Shown: positions 1-6,725, counted from the first letter of the stretch. The stretch is DNA of 14,807 nt from Planctomycetaceae bacterium (GCA_009691925.1 SIAG01000054.1:1-14807), one strand, 5' to 3'. Notes: a model not told the origin generated them from the letters alone. Numbers and translations are program-made.

Positions 1-1
1 G

Positions 2-511
2 CTCCTCCACGGCGTGATGCGGGCCCAGTCGGAGAGCCGCCGATTCTTTGACGACGAGCGGACCAGCGCCCGCCTCGCCCGCGTGTTCCGGGCCGATGTC
101 CATGCCGCGGCCCAGGTCTACGCCCATGCCGCGGCCCAAGTCGTGGCGCCGACCGGGGAGCGGCTCGTGGCCTTCACGCTTCCCGATGGCGGCACGATCG
201 AGTACCGCCACTCGGCCGACCGTCGACAGATCCAGCGGCGGCTCCTCACTCCCGGTAACGAGGCGCCAGTGGCCCGCGAAGACTATTCGCTAGCCGGCCC
301 GTGCGCCGCGATCGTGACCGTGGCGCAGCAACAGATTCATCTCGAGCTCGGCGCCGAGGGAGCAGACGGCGCGCTGGCCTCCCCGGGGGTCGTGCCGCCG
401 CCACGTTCCCCCGCCGAGGCAAAGCGAAAGCCGCCGGCGCTGGTCGTCGAGGCAGATCTCGGCCGCGATCTCCGTTTTCTTACGGCGCGTGACGGGGAGG
501 CGCGACCATGA
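2..511 (+). CDS. Pseudopilin-like protein, N-terminus outside window
   Basis: The reading frame is open to the left edge (it reads LLHGVMRAQSESRR at the start), so the 5' end is missing. A GTG at 14 and an ATG at 17 lie in frame but are probably internal. The visible opening, a hydrophobic end followed by a charged helix and a segment reading FRADVHAA, resembles the stretch just after the N-terminal helix of GspJ/GspH-type pseudopilins. I infer that a prepilin methylation motif lies upstream of the window. The C-terminal part (about residues 120-145) is rich in Pro, Ala and Lys and looks disordered. An 8-residue internal duplication is encoded at 101-148. The stop overlaps the next start by 4 nt (ATGA, 508-511), so it forms an operon with the two genes that follow. 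The likely role is a minor pilin or type II secretion-like pseudopilus subunit, inferred from fold pattern and context only. Confidence 0.6.
   Translation, partial: LLHGVMRAQSESRRFFDDERTSARLARVFRADVHAAAQVYAHAAAQVVAPTGERLVAFTLPDGGTIEYRHSADRRQIQRRLLTPGNEAPVAREDYSLAGPCAAIVTVAQQQIHLELGAEGADGALASPGVVPPPRSPAEAKRKPPALVVEADLGRDLRFLTARDGEARP
101..148 (+). repeat. 24-bp tandem duplication inside the first pseudopilin gene
   Basis: Two adjacent 24-bp units (101-124 and 125-148) share the identical core CCATGCCGCGGCCCA at 100-114 and 124-138. They encode HAAAQVYA followed by HAAAQVVA, so the frame is kept. It looks like a recent in-frame duplication by slippage. Confidence 0.75.
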
Positions 512-999
512 CCCACCCTTCGTGCCATCCGCTGCCGTCGCAATCCCGTCGTGGCGCGACGCTCGTCGTGGTCCTGGCGGCAATGGCTGTGGTCCTGGTC
601 ATGCTCGGCGGGATGCTGAAGATCGCCCTTCTGGGGCGCCGTCAGTTCCTCAAAGAGCTCGAGCTCCGGCAGGCGGAGTGCCTGCTCGAGGCCGCTGCAG
701 AGCGGGCCGTCATTCGTCTCCGCGTTGAGCCCGGCTGGAGCGGCGGGCGGACGACGGTGGCTTCCGAGGCAATTGTCGGCAGGGGCGCTGCGGACGTGAT
801 CACCGCCGTCACGCTCACGCCCGACGGCGTCAGCCTCGGCCTTGTCGTCGAGTATCCCGCCGGACGCCCCGACTCGGTCCGCCGCGAGCGCGCCATCCGC
901 GTGGCCCGGGAGGCTTTCACGCCGAATCAGCTCCCGGCCAGTCCACCATCCACCGTTCCCGAACCATCTCCTGCCGTTACCCCGGAGGCTCTCCCATGA
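508..999 (+). CDS. Minor pseudopilin-like membrane protein (PilX/GspK-like N-terminus)
   Basis: A 163-residue protein. A basic leader (residues 1-16, ending RRG) is followed by one hydrophobic helix (about 17-38) and then a charged helix with many Glu, Arg and Gln (about 44-70). This is the layout of type IV pilin-like proteins. If cleavage falls after G16, mature position 5 is Val (V21) rather than the usual Glu, a trait known from the GspK tip pseudopilin and some minor pilins. The tail (about 137-163) is Pro-rich and low complexity. The start at 508 overlaps the previous stop (ATGA) and has a GGGAGG motif 7 nt upstream. The end overlaps the next start by 4 nt. It is probably a minor subunit assembled with its neighbours. 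The exact subunit type cannot be assigned. Confidence 0.65.
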   Translation: MTHPSCHPLPSQSRRGATLVVVLAAMAVVLVMLGGMLKIALLGRRQFLKELELRQAECLLEAAAERAVIRLRVEPGWSGGRTTVASEAIVGRGAADVITAVTLTPDGVSLGLVVEYPAGRPDSVRRERAIRVAREAFTPNQLPASPPSTVPEPSPAVTPEALP

Positions 1000-1904
1000 C
1001 CACCGACCGTTCCCACCGCCGGCTGCGGGCGTTCACGCTCGTCGAGCTGCTCGTCGTCATCGCCATCATCGGCACGCTCGTCGGCCTCCTTCTCCCGGCC
1101 GTGCAGTCCGCCCGCGAGGCCGCCAGGCGCTGCTCCTGCTTGAACAACACGACGCAGCTCGGCCTCGCCCTCCACAACCACGAGTTCCACACCGGCCACT
1201 TCCCGGCCGGCGTCACCAATCCCGACGGCCCGATCAGAAACGAGGCCGTCGGCCAGCATGTCTCTTGGACGGTGCACGTGCTCCCCTACATGGAGCAAAA
1301 CAGCCTCTTCCGGATGTTCGACCAGCAGGCCGGGGCCTACGCCGAGGTCAACGACAAGCTGCGACGGATGGCGATAGCGGTGCTGCGTTGCCCGTCCTCC
1401 CCCGGGCCACGGGGCGGAGACCAAAACGGCGACAGGCCGATTGCATGGTCGAGCTACGTCGGCTGCCACAACTCGGTCGAGGCGCCGATCGACGTCGGCA
1501 ATGACGGACTCCTGTTCCTCAACAGCCGGATCCGCTTCGACGACATCCTCGACGGCAGCTCGCACACGCTCCTCGTCTCGGAGCATGTCTTCGACGAGCC
1601 CGATCCCAACAACGGTGTCTCCCCGATCGAGCTCGGCTGGCCGTCGGGAACGCGGGCGACGCTGCGGAACACCGGCCGGAAGATCGAGCAATTCTCAATG
1701 CAGCGGATCACCGGGCTTGCCGAGGACGAGCTGGCCGAAAAGGGGCCGCTGTTTGTCGGTGGATTCGGTGCCTATCACCCCGGCGTGGCGGTGGCGGGGA
1801 TGGGCGACGGCTCCACGCGGGCACTCTCCTTCACAATCGACCGCGAGGTCCTCCAGGCCCTCGGCAGCCGGGCCGGTGGCGAGCTTCCAGGCGCGGAGTG
1901 GTGA
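996..1904 (+). CDS. DUF1559 domain-containing prepilin-like protein
   Basis: A 302-residue protein with a type III (prepilin) signal. A basic leader ends at R11-A12, followed by F13-T-L-V-E-L-L and a hydrophobic helix to about residue 32. E17 is the conserved Glu at mature position 5. The next part, LLPAVQSAREAARR followed by a Cys-containing LNNTTQLGLALHN segment, is the hallmark start of the planctomycete DUF1559 family. The C-terminal segment YHPGVAVAGMGDGSTRAL (about 267-284) matches the family's closing HPGG-type motif. The residue before the predicted cleavage point is Ala, where Gly is usual. These proteins are thought to be surface or periplasmic pilin-like proteins, and their function is unknown. 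The start has GGAGG 8 nt upstream and overlaps the preceding gene (ATGA). It is the last gene of the three-gene unit and is followed by a strong hairpin. Confidence 0.93.
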   Translation: MTTDRSHRRLRAFTLVELLVVIAIIGTLVGLLLPAVQSAREAARRCSCLNNTTQLGLALHNHEFHTGHFPAGVTNPDGPIRNEAVGQHVSWTVHVLPYMEQNSLFRMFDQQAGAYAEVNDKLRRMAIAVLRCPSSPGPRGGDQNGDRPIAWSSYVGCHNSVEAPIDVGNDGLLFLNSRIRFDDILDGSSHTLLVSEHVFDEPDPNNGVSPIELGWPSGTRATLRNTGRKIEQFSMQRITGLAEDELAEKGPLFVGGFGAYHPGVAVAGMGDGSTRALSFTIDREVLQALGSRAGGELPGAEW

Positions 1905-1922
1905 GCAACGCCACCGCTCCCG

Positions 1923-1952
1923 TGGCCCGGTGACGTTGCCGTCACCGGGCCA
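1923..1952. terminator. Perfect 13-bp hairpin between convergent operons
   Basis: TGGCCCGGTGACG (1923-1935), a 4-nt TTGC loop, and its exact reverse complement (1940-1952). It sits in the 54-nt gap between the plus-strand DUF1559 gene (ends 1904) and the minus-strand GH130 gene (ends 1959). The position suggests a shared bidirectional terminator or a 3'-end stabiliser. There is no T-tract on either side, so it is not a classic intrinsic terminator. Confidence 0.65.
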
Positions 1953-1958
1953 AGAGAC

Positions 1959-2954
1959 TTAGATCGTCATCCCGGGGCGATCGCGCGGCGGCGGGACGGG
2001 GCAGGTGCGGAGATAGGCGAGGATCTCCGAGAGGTTCGCCGTAGCCAGCGCCAGGCAGGAATCGGCGCCGCCGTAGTACATCCGGATCACACCGGTCGCC
2101 TCGTCGAGGATCCAGCCGCAGGGAAAGACCACGCCGTTGACATCCCCATGGCGCTCGTAGGGGAGCTCCGGGGCGAAGACCCAGTCGTCGCTGCGGCGGA
2201 TCACCCGCCACGGCTGCTCAAGGTCGAGCAGCGCAAACCCGAGCCGGTAGAGGCAGCCACCGGCGGTGTGGCGAACGCCGTGATAGAGGAGGAGCCAGCC
2301 GTCGGGCGTCTCCAGGGGAGGAGGGCTCAAGCCGATCTTGTTGGCGTCCCACCAGGCTCCGCGGCGGGCATGGAGGAGGACATGGTGATCCCCCCAATGC
2401 CGCAGGTCGGGGGAGAACGACAGCCAGATGTGGGCCCCGGAACTGCCCGCCGACACCGGCCGGTGAATCATGGCGTAGCGGCCGCCGAACTTGCGGGGAA
2501 AGATAGCGGCGTCCTTGTCCTCCGGCGGCATGACTGGCCCGAGCCGGACGAACGTCTTGAAGTCGACCGTCGAAGCGAGCGACACCAGCGGCCCGATTGG
2601 GGAGAACGACGTGTAGGTGATGATCCACTCCGCGCGATCGGCCACCCAAGTGACACGGGCGTCTTCCACCCCCCAGGCCTCTTCGGCGTAATTCGCCGGG
2701 TCAGGGGGAAACGTCGGCTGGGGATCGATCCGCCAGTCTGAAATCCCGTCGGCACTCCGGGCCACGCACAGATGCGAATGGCCGCGACGATCCTCGACGC
2801 GCACCAGCAGGAGCGTCTCGGCGCCGACCTGACAGGCCGCGGCGTTGAAGACGGTGTGCGCCGGATAGGGCCAGTTGTCGGCGGTGAGGATCGGATTGCC
2901 TTCGTAGCGGTGAAACAGCTCGGAATAGTGCCGGTTGCTGGCGATGGGGGTCAT
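1959..2954 (-). CDS. GH130-family glycoside phosphorylase-like protein
   Basis: A 331-residue protein with the five-bladed propeller signatures of GH130: GNPIL (19-23), VRVEDR (51-56), GVEDARVT (95-102), HRP (164-166), KIGLSPPP (206-213), LLLYHGV (221-227) and YYGGAD (293-298). The Asp of the ED(P/A)R motif (D98) aligns with the proton donor of characterised members. Known GH130 enzymes split beta-mannosides with phosphate, releasing mannose 1-phosphate, though some are hydrolases. Substrate and linkage cannot be told here. I chose the ATG at 2954 because it overlaps the upstream stop by 4 nt (ATGA). An in-frame start at 3062 would overlap the upstream gene by over 100 nt and add 36 residues unlike the family. 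No signal peptide is seen, so it probably acts in the cytoplasm. It is the last gene of the operon that starts at 5313. Confidence 0.88.
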   Translation of the reverse strand: MTPIASNRHYSELFHRYEGNPILTADNWPYPAHTVFNAAACQVGAETLLLVRVEDRRGHSHLCVARSADGISDWRIDPQPTFPPDPANYAEEAWGVEDARVTWVADRAEWIITYTSFSPIGPLVSLASTVDFKTFVRLGPVMPPEDKDAAIFPRKFGGRYAMIHRPVSAGSSGAHIWLSFSPDLRHWGDHHVLLHARRGAWWDANKIGLSPPPLETPDGWLLLYHGVRHTAGGCLYRLGFALLDLEQPWRVIRRSDDWVFAPELPYERHGDVNGVVFPCGWILDEATGVIRMYYGGADSCLALATANLSEILAYLRTCPVPPPRDRPGMTI

Positions 2955-4063
2955 GCGTCGGTGCATTCCAAGGGGGTGCGGAGGGGAGAAAAGGGAAGCA
3001 TTGCAGCTGCCACGCCGAGGCCATCGACCGGCCGGAGCGTGCTCCCGAGCCACTCGGTCCAAAGCGCGGCGAGGGTCGACTCGGCCCCCTGGTTGCGGTT
3101 GGGCCCGTTTTGCTGGAGGCCGTCACAGCACCCGCCCGTGAGTGGATCGGTGAGGGGAACGCGCAGGCTGTTGCTCCCCGCGAACCAGGCCTGGGCCCGG
3201 TGGAACGTGGCGAGATGCCGGCTGTCGCCACGCGCGGCGAAGGCTGCCAGCGCCGCCTCGGCCATCGTCGAGGCCTCGACCGGCTGCTGGTCGTAGGGGG
3301 ATTTCGTCTCGCCCCGGGCATACCAATCGAGGTTGCCGACGGGCCAGAAGCAATCGTCGACGGTCGTCTCCAGAACGAGGAAGCCGAAAGTTGCCTCGGC
3401 GACCGACAGAAAAGGCCCCTCCGGCCAGAGCTCGGCGGCGGCAAACAAGCTGTGCGGGAGGACGGCGTTGGCATACGTCATCCGCGATTCAAACCACGGC
3501 CAATCGGGGCGGTGGGACCGGGAGAAAGCCACCGTGAGCCGCAGCGCTGCCTGATGCGCCACCGTCTCCAGCGCCCGCGCTTCGCGGATATCGGCCTTGT
3601 GGAGATGCGACCAGGCGAGGATCACGTAGGCCTGGGCCCGTAGGCTGCGGATCTCGGCGAGCGTCGGCAGGACGGTCTTGATCAGTTCCCAGGCCACCGA
3701 CCGGTAGCCCTCGGGGAGCCGACTGCCGAGGACCTCGGCCAGCGCCAAAACAGCCTGCCCCTGGCAATCGCCGGTGCCAGTCGCATCGAGCCAATCGCGC
3801 TGATAACTGAGAAAATTGTGGAAGCCCTTCACCTGGCAGCGGGCATGCTCGAGGAAGCTCAAATAACACGACACCCGCGAGAGCATCCGCTCGTCTGGAG
3901 CATGGCTCCACAAGCGCGTGCAGAGGCGCAGGGCGCGGGCGTTGTCGTCGGTGGTGTAGCCGCTCTCCCGTCGCGGGATCCCGTAGATCGCATGCTGTAT
4001 CAGACCGGTGCAGTCGGTCATCCGGTCGAGGTGGGAGAGGAGAAGTCGGGTGGGGGCAGTCAT
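2951..4063 (-). CDS. Probable alpha/alpha-barrel carbohydrate-active protein linked to GT4 and GH130
   Basis: A 370-residue soluble protein without a signal peptide or membrane segments. It is mainly alpha-helical with repeated Ala/Leu-rich helices, as in six-hairpin (alpha/alpha) glycosidase folds. Two motifs stand out: GYTTDDNARA near the N-terminus (35-44), whose paired Asp could be catalytic or ligand-binding, and NRNQGAEST near the C-terminus (322-330). I recall similar domains, often labelled glycosyltransferase by association, next to or fused with GT4 enzymes and near GH130 genes. I know of no proven activity. The ATG at 4063 overlaps the GT4 stop (ATGA) and has GGAGG 5 nt upstream. 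The gene ends in another ATGA overlap with GH130. Coupling on both sides suggests all three act on the same glycan. It could be a glycoside hydrolase, lyase or scaffold. Confidence 0.72.
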   Translation of the reverse strand: MTAPTRLLLSHLDRMTDCTGLIQHAIYGIPRRESGYTTDDNARALRLCTRLWSHAPDERMLSRVSCYLSFLEHARCQVKGFHNFLSYQRDWLDATGTGDCQGQAVLALAEVLGSRLPEGYRSVAWELIKTVLPTLAEIRSLRAQAYVILAWSHLHKADIREARALETVAHQAALRLTVAFSRSHRPDWPWFESRMTYANAVLPHSLFAAAELWPEGPFLSVAEATFGFLVLETTVDDCFWPVGNLDWYARGETKSPYDQQPVEASTMAEAALAAFAARGDSRHLATFHRAQAWFAGSNSLRVPLTDPLTGGCCDGLQQNGPNRNQGAESTLAALWTEWLGSTLRPVDGLGVAAAMLPFSPLRTPLECTDA

Positions 4064-5313
4064 CGGGCCTCCCCGTGGAGCGCGGTGACGAGCGCGAGAG
4101 CCAATGACTCCGACCGCACATCGCGCGGGGTTGGCCGGCGATCCTCCGCGGCGACCCGGCCGAAGAGGTCGTGGTAGCTGCGGCCGACGTTCGGCCAGAA
4201 CATCGGCCGGACGTAGCGATAGGCCTTCTGCTGGGTCTGCATCCGCAGCCTGTCGTCCGTGAGGAGGAGAATGGCCGCGCGGGCGAGGCTGTCGCTGTCG
4301 GAGAAGGGAACGAGGATCCCGCGCTCTTCCGCCAGCATCTCGCAGGCATAGAGGTACGGCGTGCTGATGACCGCGCCGACGACGGCCATGGCATAGGCCA
4401 TCGTGCCGCTGGCGATCTGATCCTTGCCGGGGTAAGGGGTGACGAACACATCGCAGGCCTGGAGATGGGCGAGCAGTTCTGGGAGCGACAGATAGCGATT
4501 GACGAACCGCACGTGGTCGCCGACGCCGAGCGACCGGGCCAGCTCCGCGAGCCCTTCACGGTAGACCTCCCCCTCCTGGAGCTTCACCTGGGGGTGAGTC
4601 GCTCCGACGATCAGATAGAGGACCTCCGGGCAGGCGGCCACCACCGCCGGGAGGCCACGGATCATGTGCTCGAGCCCCTTGCCACGGTTGATGAGCCCGA
4701 AAGTGCAGATCAGCCGGCGACCGGCGAGCCCGAGTGATTCCTGGAGCGAAACATCGCGGGAAGGGTGGCGCGGGTCGTCGCGACCGAATGGCACCGGAGG
4801 GACACCGTGGGGAATGATCCGCACGGAATCGGGATCGACGCCGTAATCCTCTTCGAGCAACCGGGCCGCGATCCGTGTCATCACGACAACGCGCCGGCTG
4901 CGGGCCGCAAGCTCGCGGACGATCCGCCGCGGCGCCGCGTCGGGCTGCGGAAGGAGGGTGTGGAAGGTGGTCACAATCGGCTTCGTGCAGGCCGCCGCGA
5001 AGTCGAGGATCCGGCAGCCCCAGTCGCCTGGATAGAGCCCGAACTCATGCTGGAGATTGACGACGTCGCAGGGGCCGTCGTTGGCAACCTCGGCGGCGAA
5101 GGTGTAGGCCTCGGGGCGACGGTTGTCGATGACATGCGTTACCCGCGGATCGCTCGTGGGGATAGCGGCGATCCGCTCGATCGCCGCGACTGACGACACG
5201 GCCTGCCCGGCAGCTAGATCGACCGCATCGGCGGTGTCTTTGGTGAAGGTCGCCAGCCCACACGCCTCGGGGGGATAGGTGGAGACAAAAAGCGGGCGCA
5301 CGGGGGCTAGCAT
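4060..5313 (-). CDS. GT4-family glycosyltransferase (GT-B fold)
   Basis: A 417-residue retaining-type nucleotide-sugar glycosyltransferase. The N-terminal Rossmann half opens with a PPEACGLATF loop (14-23) and carries QHEFGLYPG (89-96) and FHTLLP (117-122). The linker holds the IIPHG motif (166-170). The C-terminal donor half has FGLINRGKG (205-213), YPGKDQIASGTMAYAMA (294-310) and GILVPF (332-337). That last region normally binds the nucleotide sugar in GT4 enzymes, although the standard EX7E pair is replaced by a DQ-SGT version. There is no membrane segment, so it is cytosolic or peripheral. The acceptor is unknown. A mannosyl donor is a guess from the GH130 gene in the same operon. The start at 5313 has a near-ideal ribosome binding site. 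It is the first gene of the operon, and its leader can fold over that site. Confidence 0.9.
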   Translation of the reverse strand: MLAPVRPLFVSTYPPEACGLATFTKDTADAVDLAAGQAVSSVAAIERIAAIPTSDPRVTHVIDNRRPEAYTFAAEVANDGPCDVVNLQHEFGLYPGDWGCRILDFAAACTKPIVTTFHTLLPQPDAAPRRIVRELAARSRRVVVMTRIAARLLEEDYGVDPDSVRIIPHGVPPVPFGRDDPRHPSRDVSLQESLGLAGRRLICTFGLINRGKGLEHMIRGLPAVVAACPEVLYLIVGATHPQVKLQEGEVYREGLAELARSLGVGDHVRFVNRYLSLPELLAHLQACDVFVTPYPGKDQIASGTMAYAMAVVGAVISTPYLYACEMLAEERGILVPFSDSDSLARAAILLLTDDRLRMQTQQKAYRYVRPMFWPNVGRSYHDLFGRVAAEDRRPTPRDVRSESLALALVTALHGEAR

Positions 5314-5315
5314 CG

Positions 5316-5324
5316 ATCACCTCC
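5316..5324 (-). promoter_or_regulatory. Strong Shine-Dalgarno of the GT4 gene
   Basis: On the minus strand the sequence GGAGGTGAT lies just before the ATG at 5313, with 6 nt between GGAGG and ATG. It is nearly a full complement of the usual 16S rRNA 3' end and fixes the start. Upstream tandem repeats contain CCTCC, able to pair with it. Confidence 0.8.
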
Positions 5325-5343
5325 AGGGGGATGGCTGCACCGC

Positions 5344-5379
5344 AGGCCCCTCAGGAGGCCCCTCAGGAGGCCCCCCAAG
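5344..5379. repeat. Three 12-bp tandem repeats in the glycan operon leader
   Basis: Units 5344-5355 and 5356-5367 are identical (AGGCCCCTCAGG). Unit 5368-5379 is a degenerate copy (AGGCCCCCCAAG). On the minus strand, the sense strand of the operon, the repeats read as GCCTCCTGAGGGG-type segments. Each of the two full copies can pair with the ribosome binding site region at 5320-5329. They are too short and too few for a CRISPR. Confidence 0.8.
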
Positions 5380-5441
5380 AGCCCATGGGGCCACAGCTAT
5401 CGAATATCGGGCATGCCGGCCAGAGTGGACGGCACGTCTCA

Positions 5442-5463
5442 ATCGCGACACACGCGTCGCGAT
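5442..5463. promoter_or_regulatory. 8-bp inverted repeat, possible operator
   Basis: ATCGCGAC (5442-5449), a 6-nt spacer, and its exact reverse complement GTCGCGAT (5456-5463). It lies about 130-150 bp upstream of the GT4 start. The dyad of two 8-bp arms is the size expected for a dimeric repressor site, but no regulator gene is present in the window. Confidence 0.4.
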
Positions 5464-5470
5464 GCACCCA

Positions 5471-5489
5471 TGGATCATCAAACGATCCA
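5471..5489. promoter_or_regulatory. 6-bp inverted repeat, possible second operator
   Basis: TGGATC (5471-5476), a 7-nt spacer, and GATCCA (5484-5489) lie just beyond the first dyad. Short arms make this weak on its own. Its closeness to the stronger dyad at 5442-5463 is the reason to list it. Confidence 0.25.
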
Positions 5490-5798
5490 CCGGATCACAG
5501 TCCGAGGGCCTCCGGGGCTTTGTGCCGGAATACCGCTCGCTGCATCCCCCAGACGAAGAACTGGCTGGGATCATACGCGTCCTGGCACCGACAAACAAGC
5601 AACGGCGGCCCGCTTGACGCCCAGGCGGCCCGATCTCCGCAAGGTGCTGCCGTCAGGTCGGGATCAACCGGAGCACGCCCGGTCGTTTATCCCCGCCCGC
5701 GATCCCATCAGCCGCAGCGTGCCTGAGTCAGACGACTGCCTGGCCGAGAAATCGATCCACTTCGCCGATGGATTCCGACGCAGGCGTCTCACCCGCCG

Positions 5799-6725
5799 TC
5801 ACCCGATCCGCAGATCGGCAGGGATCGGCGGTGTGCCGCCAGGCTGCGTGCAGACATAGGCCGCCACACGTTCGGCATGGGCATGGAGCTTTGACAGCGG
5901 CCAGCCGGCAAGGAGCCCGAGGGTGACCGCGGCGGTGAAGGCATCGCCGGCGCCGACGGTGTCGATGACGCTGACCGGCGTGCCCGGGAGGTCGCTGGCG
6001 GCGCCGTCGGCGGTGACCAGGAGCGAGCCTTTTGCCCCACGGGTGAGGGCTGCCAGGCGGAGCCCGAAGCGAGCCACGAGGGCGTGGAGGATCGTTTCCG
6101 GGGAACCTTCCAGCCCAAGGATTTCCGCCACCACCGGCAGCTCGTCGTCGTTGCACTTGACGACATTGGCGAGGGGGAGCGAGTCACGGACGACGTCCGG
6201 CGACCAAAACGGCGGCCGGAGGTTGATGTCGAGGATTCGCAGGGCAGGGGAGGGGACGGCGGCGACGAAGCGGCGGATCGTGGCCAGCGACACGCTCCCG
6301 CGGGAAGAGAGCGTGCCGAAACAGACGGCCGATGTTTCGGCGGCAAGCCGCTGGAGGCTGTCGCTCCAGGGGACGTTGTCCCAGGCACAGTCCGGGGCGA
6401 AGACGTACGAAGCATGGCCTGCCAAATCGACCGTCACGTCGACGCGGCCTGTGGGCTCCGGCAAGACCGCCACGGCCGCCACATTGACGCCGCGCGAGGT
6501 GAGCTCGGCCAGCGCCCTCCGGCCGAGATCGTCGCGGCCGACGGCGCCGGCCATGCCCACGCAGGCGGAGCCGGCGGCGAGACCGGCGGCACTGGAGGCG
6601 AAGTTGGCCGGGGCCCCGCCGAAGCGGGCCCCGTCGGGGAAGAGATCCCAGAGGATCTCCCCCAGCCCAACGATCTGTAAAGAGACCTGGGAATCGATCT
6701 GGGGCTTTGCGAGGGCGACGCTCAC
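5799..6725 (-). CDS. PfkB-family sugar kinase, probably fructokinase-like
   Basis: A 308-residue ribokinase-fold kinase. The N-terminal substrate region reads GEILWDLFP (22-30) and GGAPANFA (36-43), the form seen in fructokinases. DINLRPPFW (166-174) and TRGAKGS (228-234) follow. The C-terminal PfkB signature DTVGAGDAF (255-263) supplies the catalytic base D261 and the anion hole. Such enzymes transfer phosphate from ATP to a sugar in the cytoplasm. Fructose is the best guess, and other hexoses are possible. The start is a GTG at 6725 that overlaps the cysS stop (GTGA), with a GAGGA motif 5 nt upstream inside cysS, so translation is probably coupled to cysS. A link to sucrose or fructose metabolism is not supported by the neighbours. 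Confidence 0.88.
   Translation of the reverse strand: MSVALAKPQIDSQVSLQIVGLGEILWDLFPDGARFGGAPANFASSAAGLAAGSACVGMAGAVGRDDLGRRALAELTSRGVNVAAVAVLPEPTGRVDVTVDLAGHASYVFAPDCAWDNVPWSDSLQRLAAETSAVCFGTLSSRGSVSLATIRRFVAAVPSPALRILDINLRPPFWSPDVVRDSLPLANVVKCNDDELPVVAEILGLEGSPETILHALVARFGLRLAALTRGAKGSLLVTADGAASDLPGTPVSVIDTVGAGDAFTAAVTLGLLAGWPLSKLHAHAERVAAYVCTQPGGTPPIPADLRIG

Larger units (their letters stand above)
5314..5798 (-). other. 485-bp non-coding leader/intergenic region of the glycan operon
   Basis: This gap separates the PfkB kinase gene (ends 5799) from the GT4 gene (starts 5313), both on the minus strand. Open frames across it on either strand have poor composition and no convincing ribosome binding sites. 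From the GT4 side it holds the Shine-Dalgarno (5316-5324), the 12-bp tandem repeats (5344-5379), two dyads (5442-5463 and 5471-5489) and a short coding-like stretch on the minus strand (5584-5495). No tRNA or known riboswitch was recognised, and I could not place clear -35/-10 boxes. The size and the dyads suggest a regulated promoter. Confidence 0.6.

Noticed and set aside
927..1691. 254-codon minus-strand open frame opposite the DUF1559 gene
   Set aside because: Low-complexity antisense shadow. The plus strand shows a prepilin motif and family features.
2955..3062. 36-residue N-terminal extension of the GH130 protein
   Set aside because: It would overlap the upstream gene by over 100 nt and does not resemble the family start. 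The ATG at 2954 gives an ATGA overlap like its neighbours.
5344..5379. Short CRISPR-like repeat array
   Set aside because: Units are only 12 bp with no spacers, only three copies, and no cas genes are nearby.
5640..5690. Possible tRNA or SRP-like RNA near a GTGCT...AGCAC pair
   Set aside because: No acceptor stem, T-loop consensus or SRP core could be matched. The pairing is short and imperfect.
5331..5726. 131-codon plus-strand open frame with APQE repeats in the glycan leader
   Set aside because: The repeats come from the 12-bp DNA repeat, there is no properly spaced ribosome binding site, and the rest has Ser/Arg/Pro-rich random-like composition.
5777..5788. GACGC-AG-GCGTC palindrome just after the kinase gene as a terminator
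   Set aside because: The stem is 5 bp with a 2-nt loop and has no T-tract, too weak to call.
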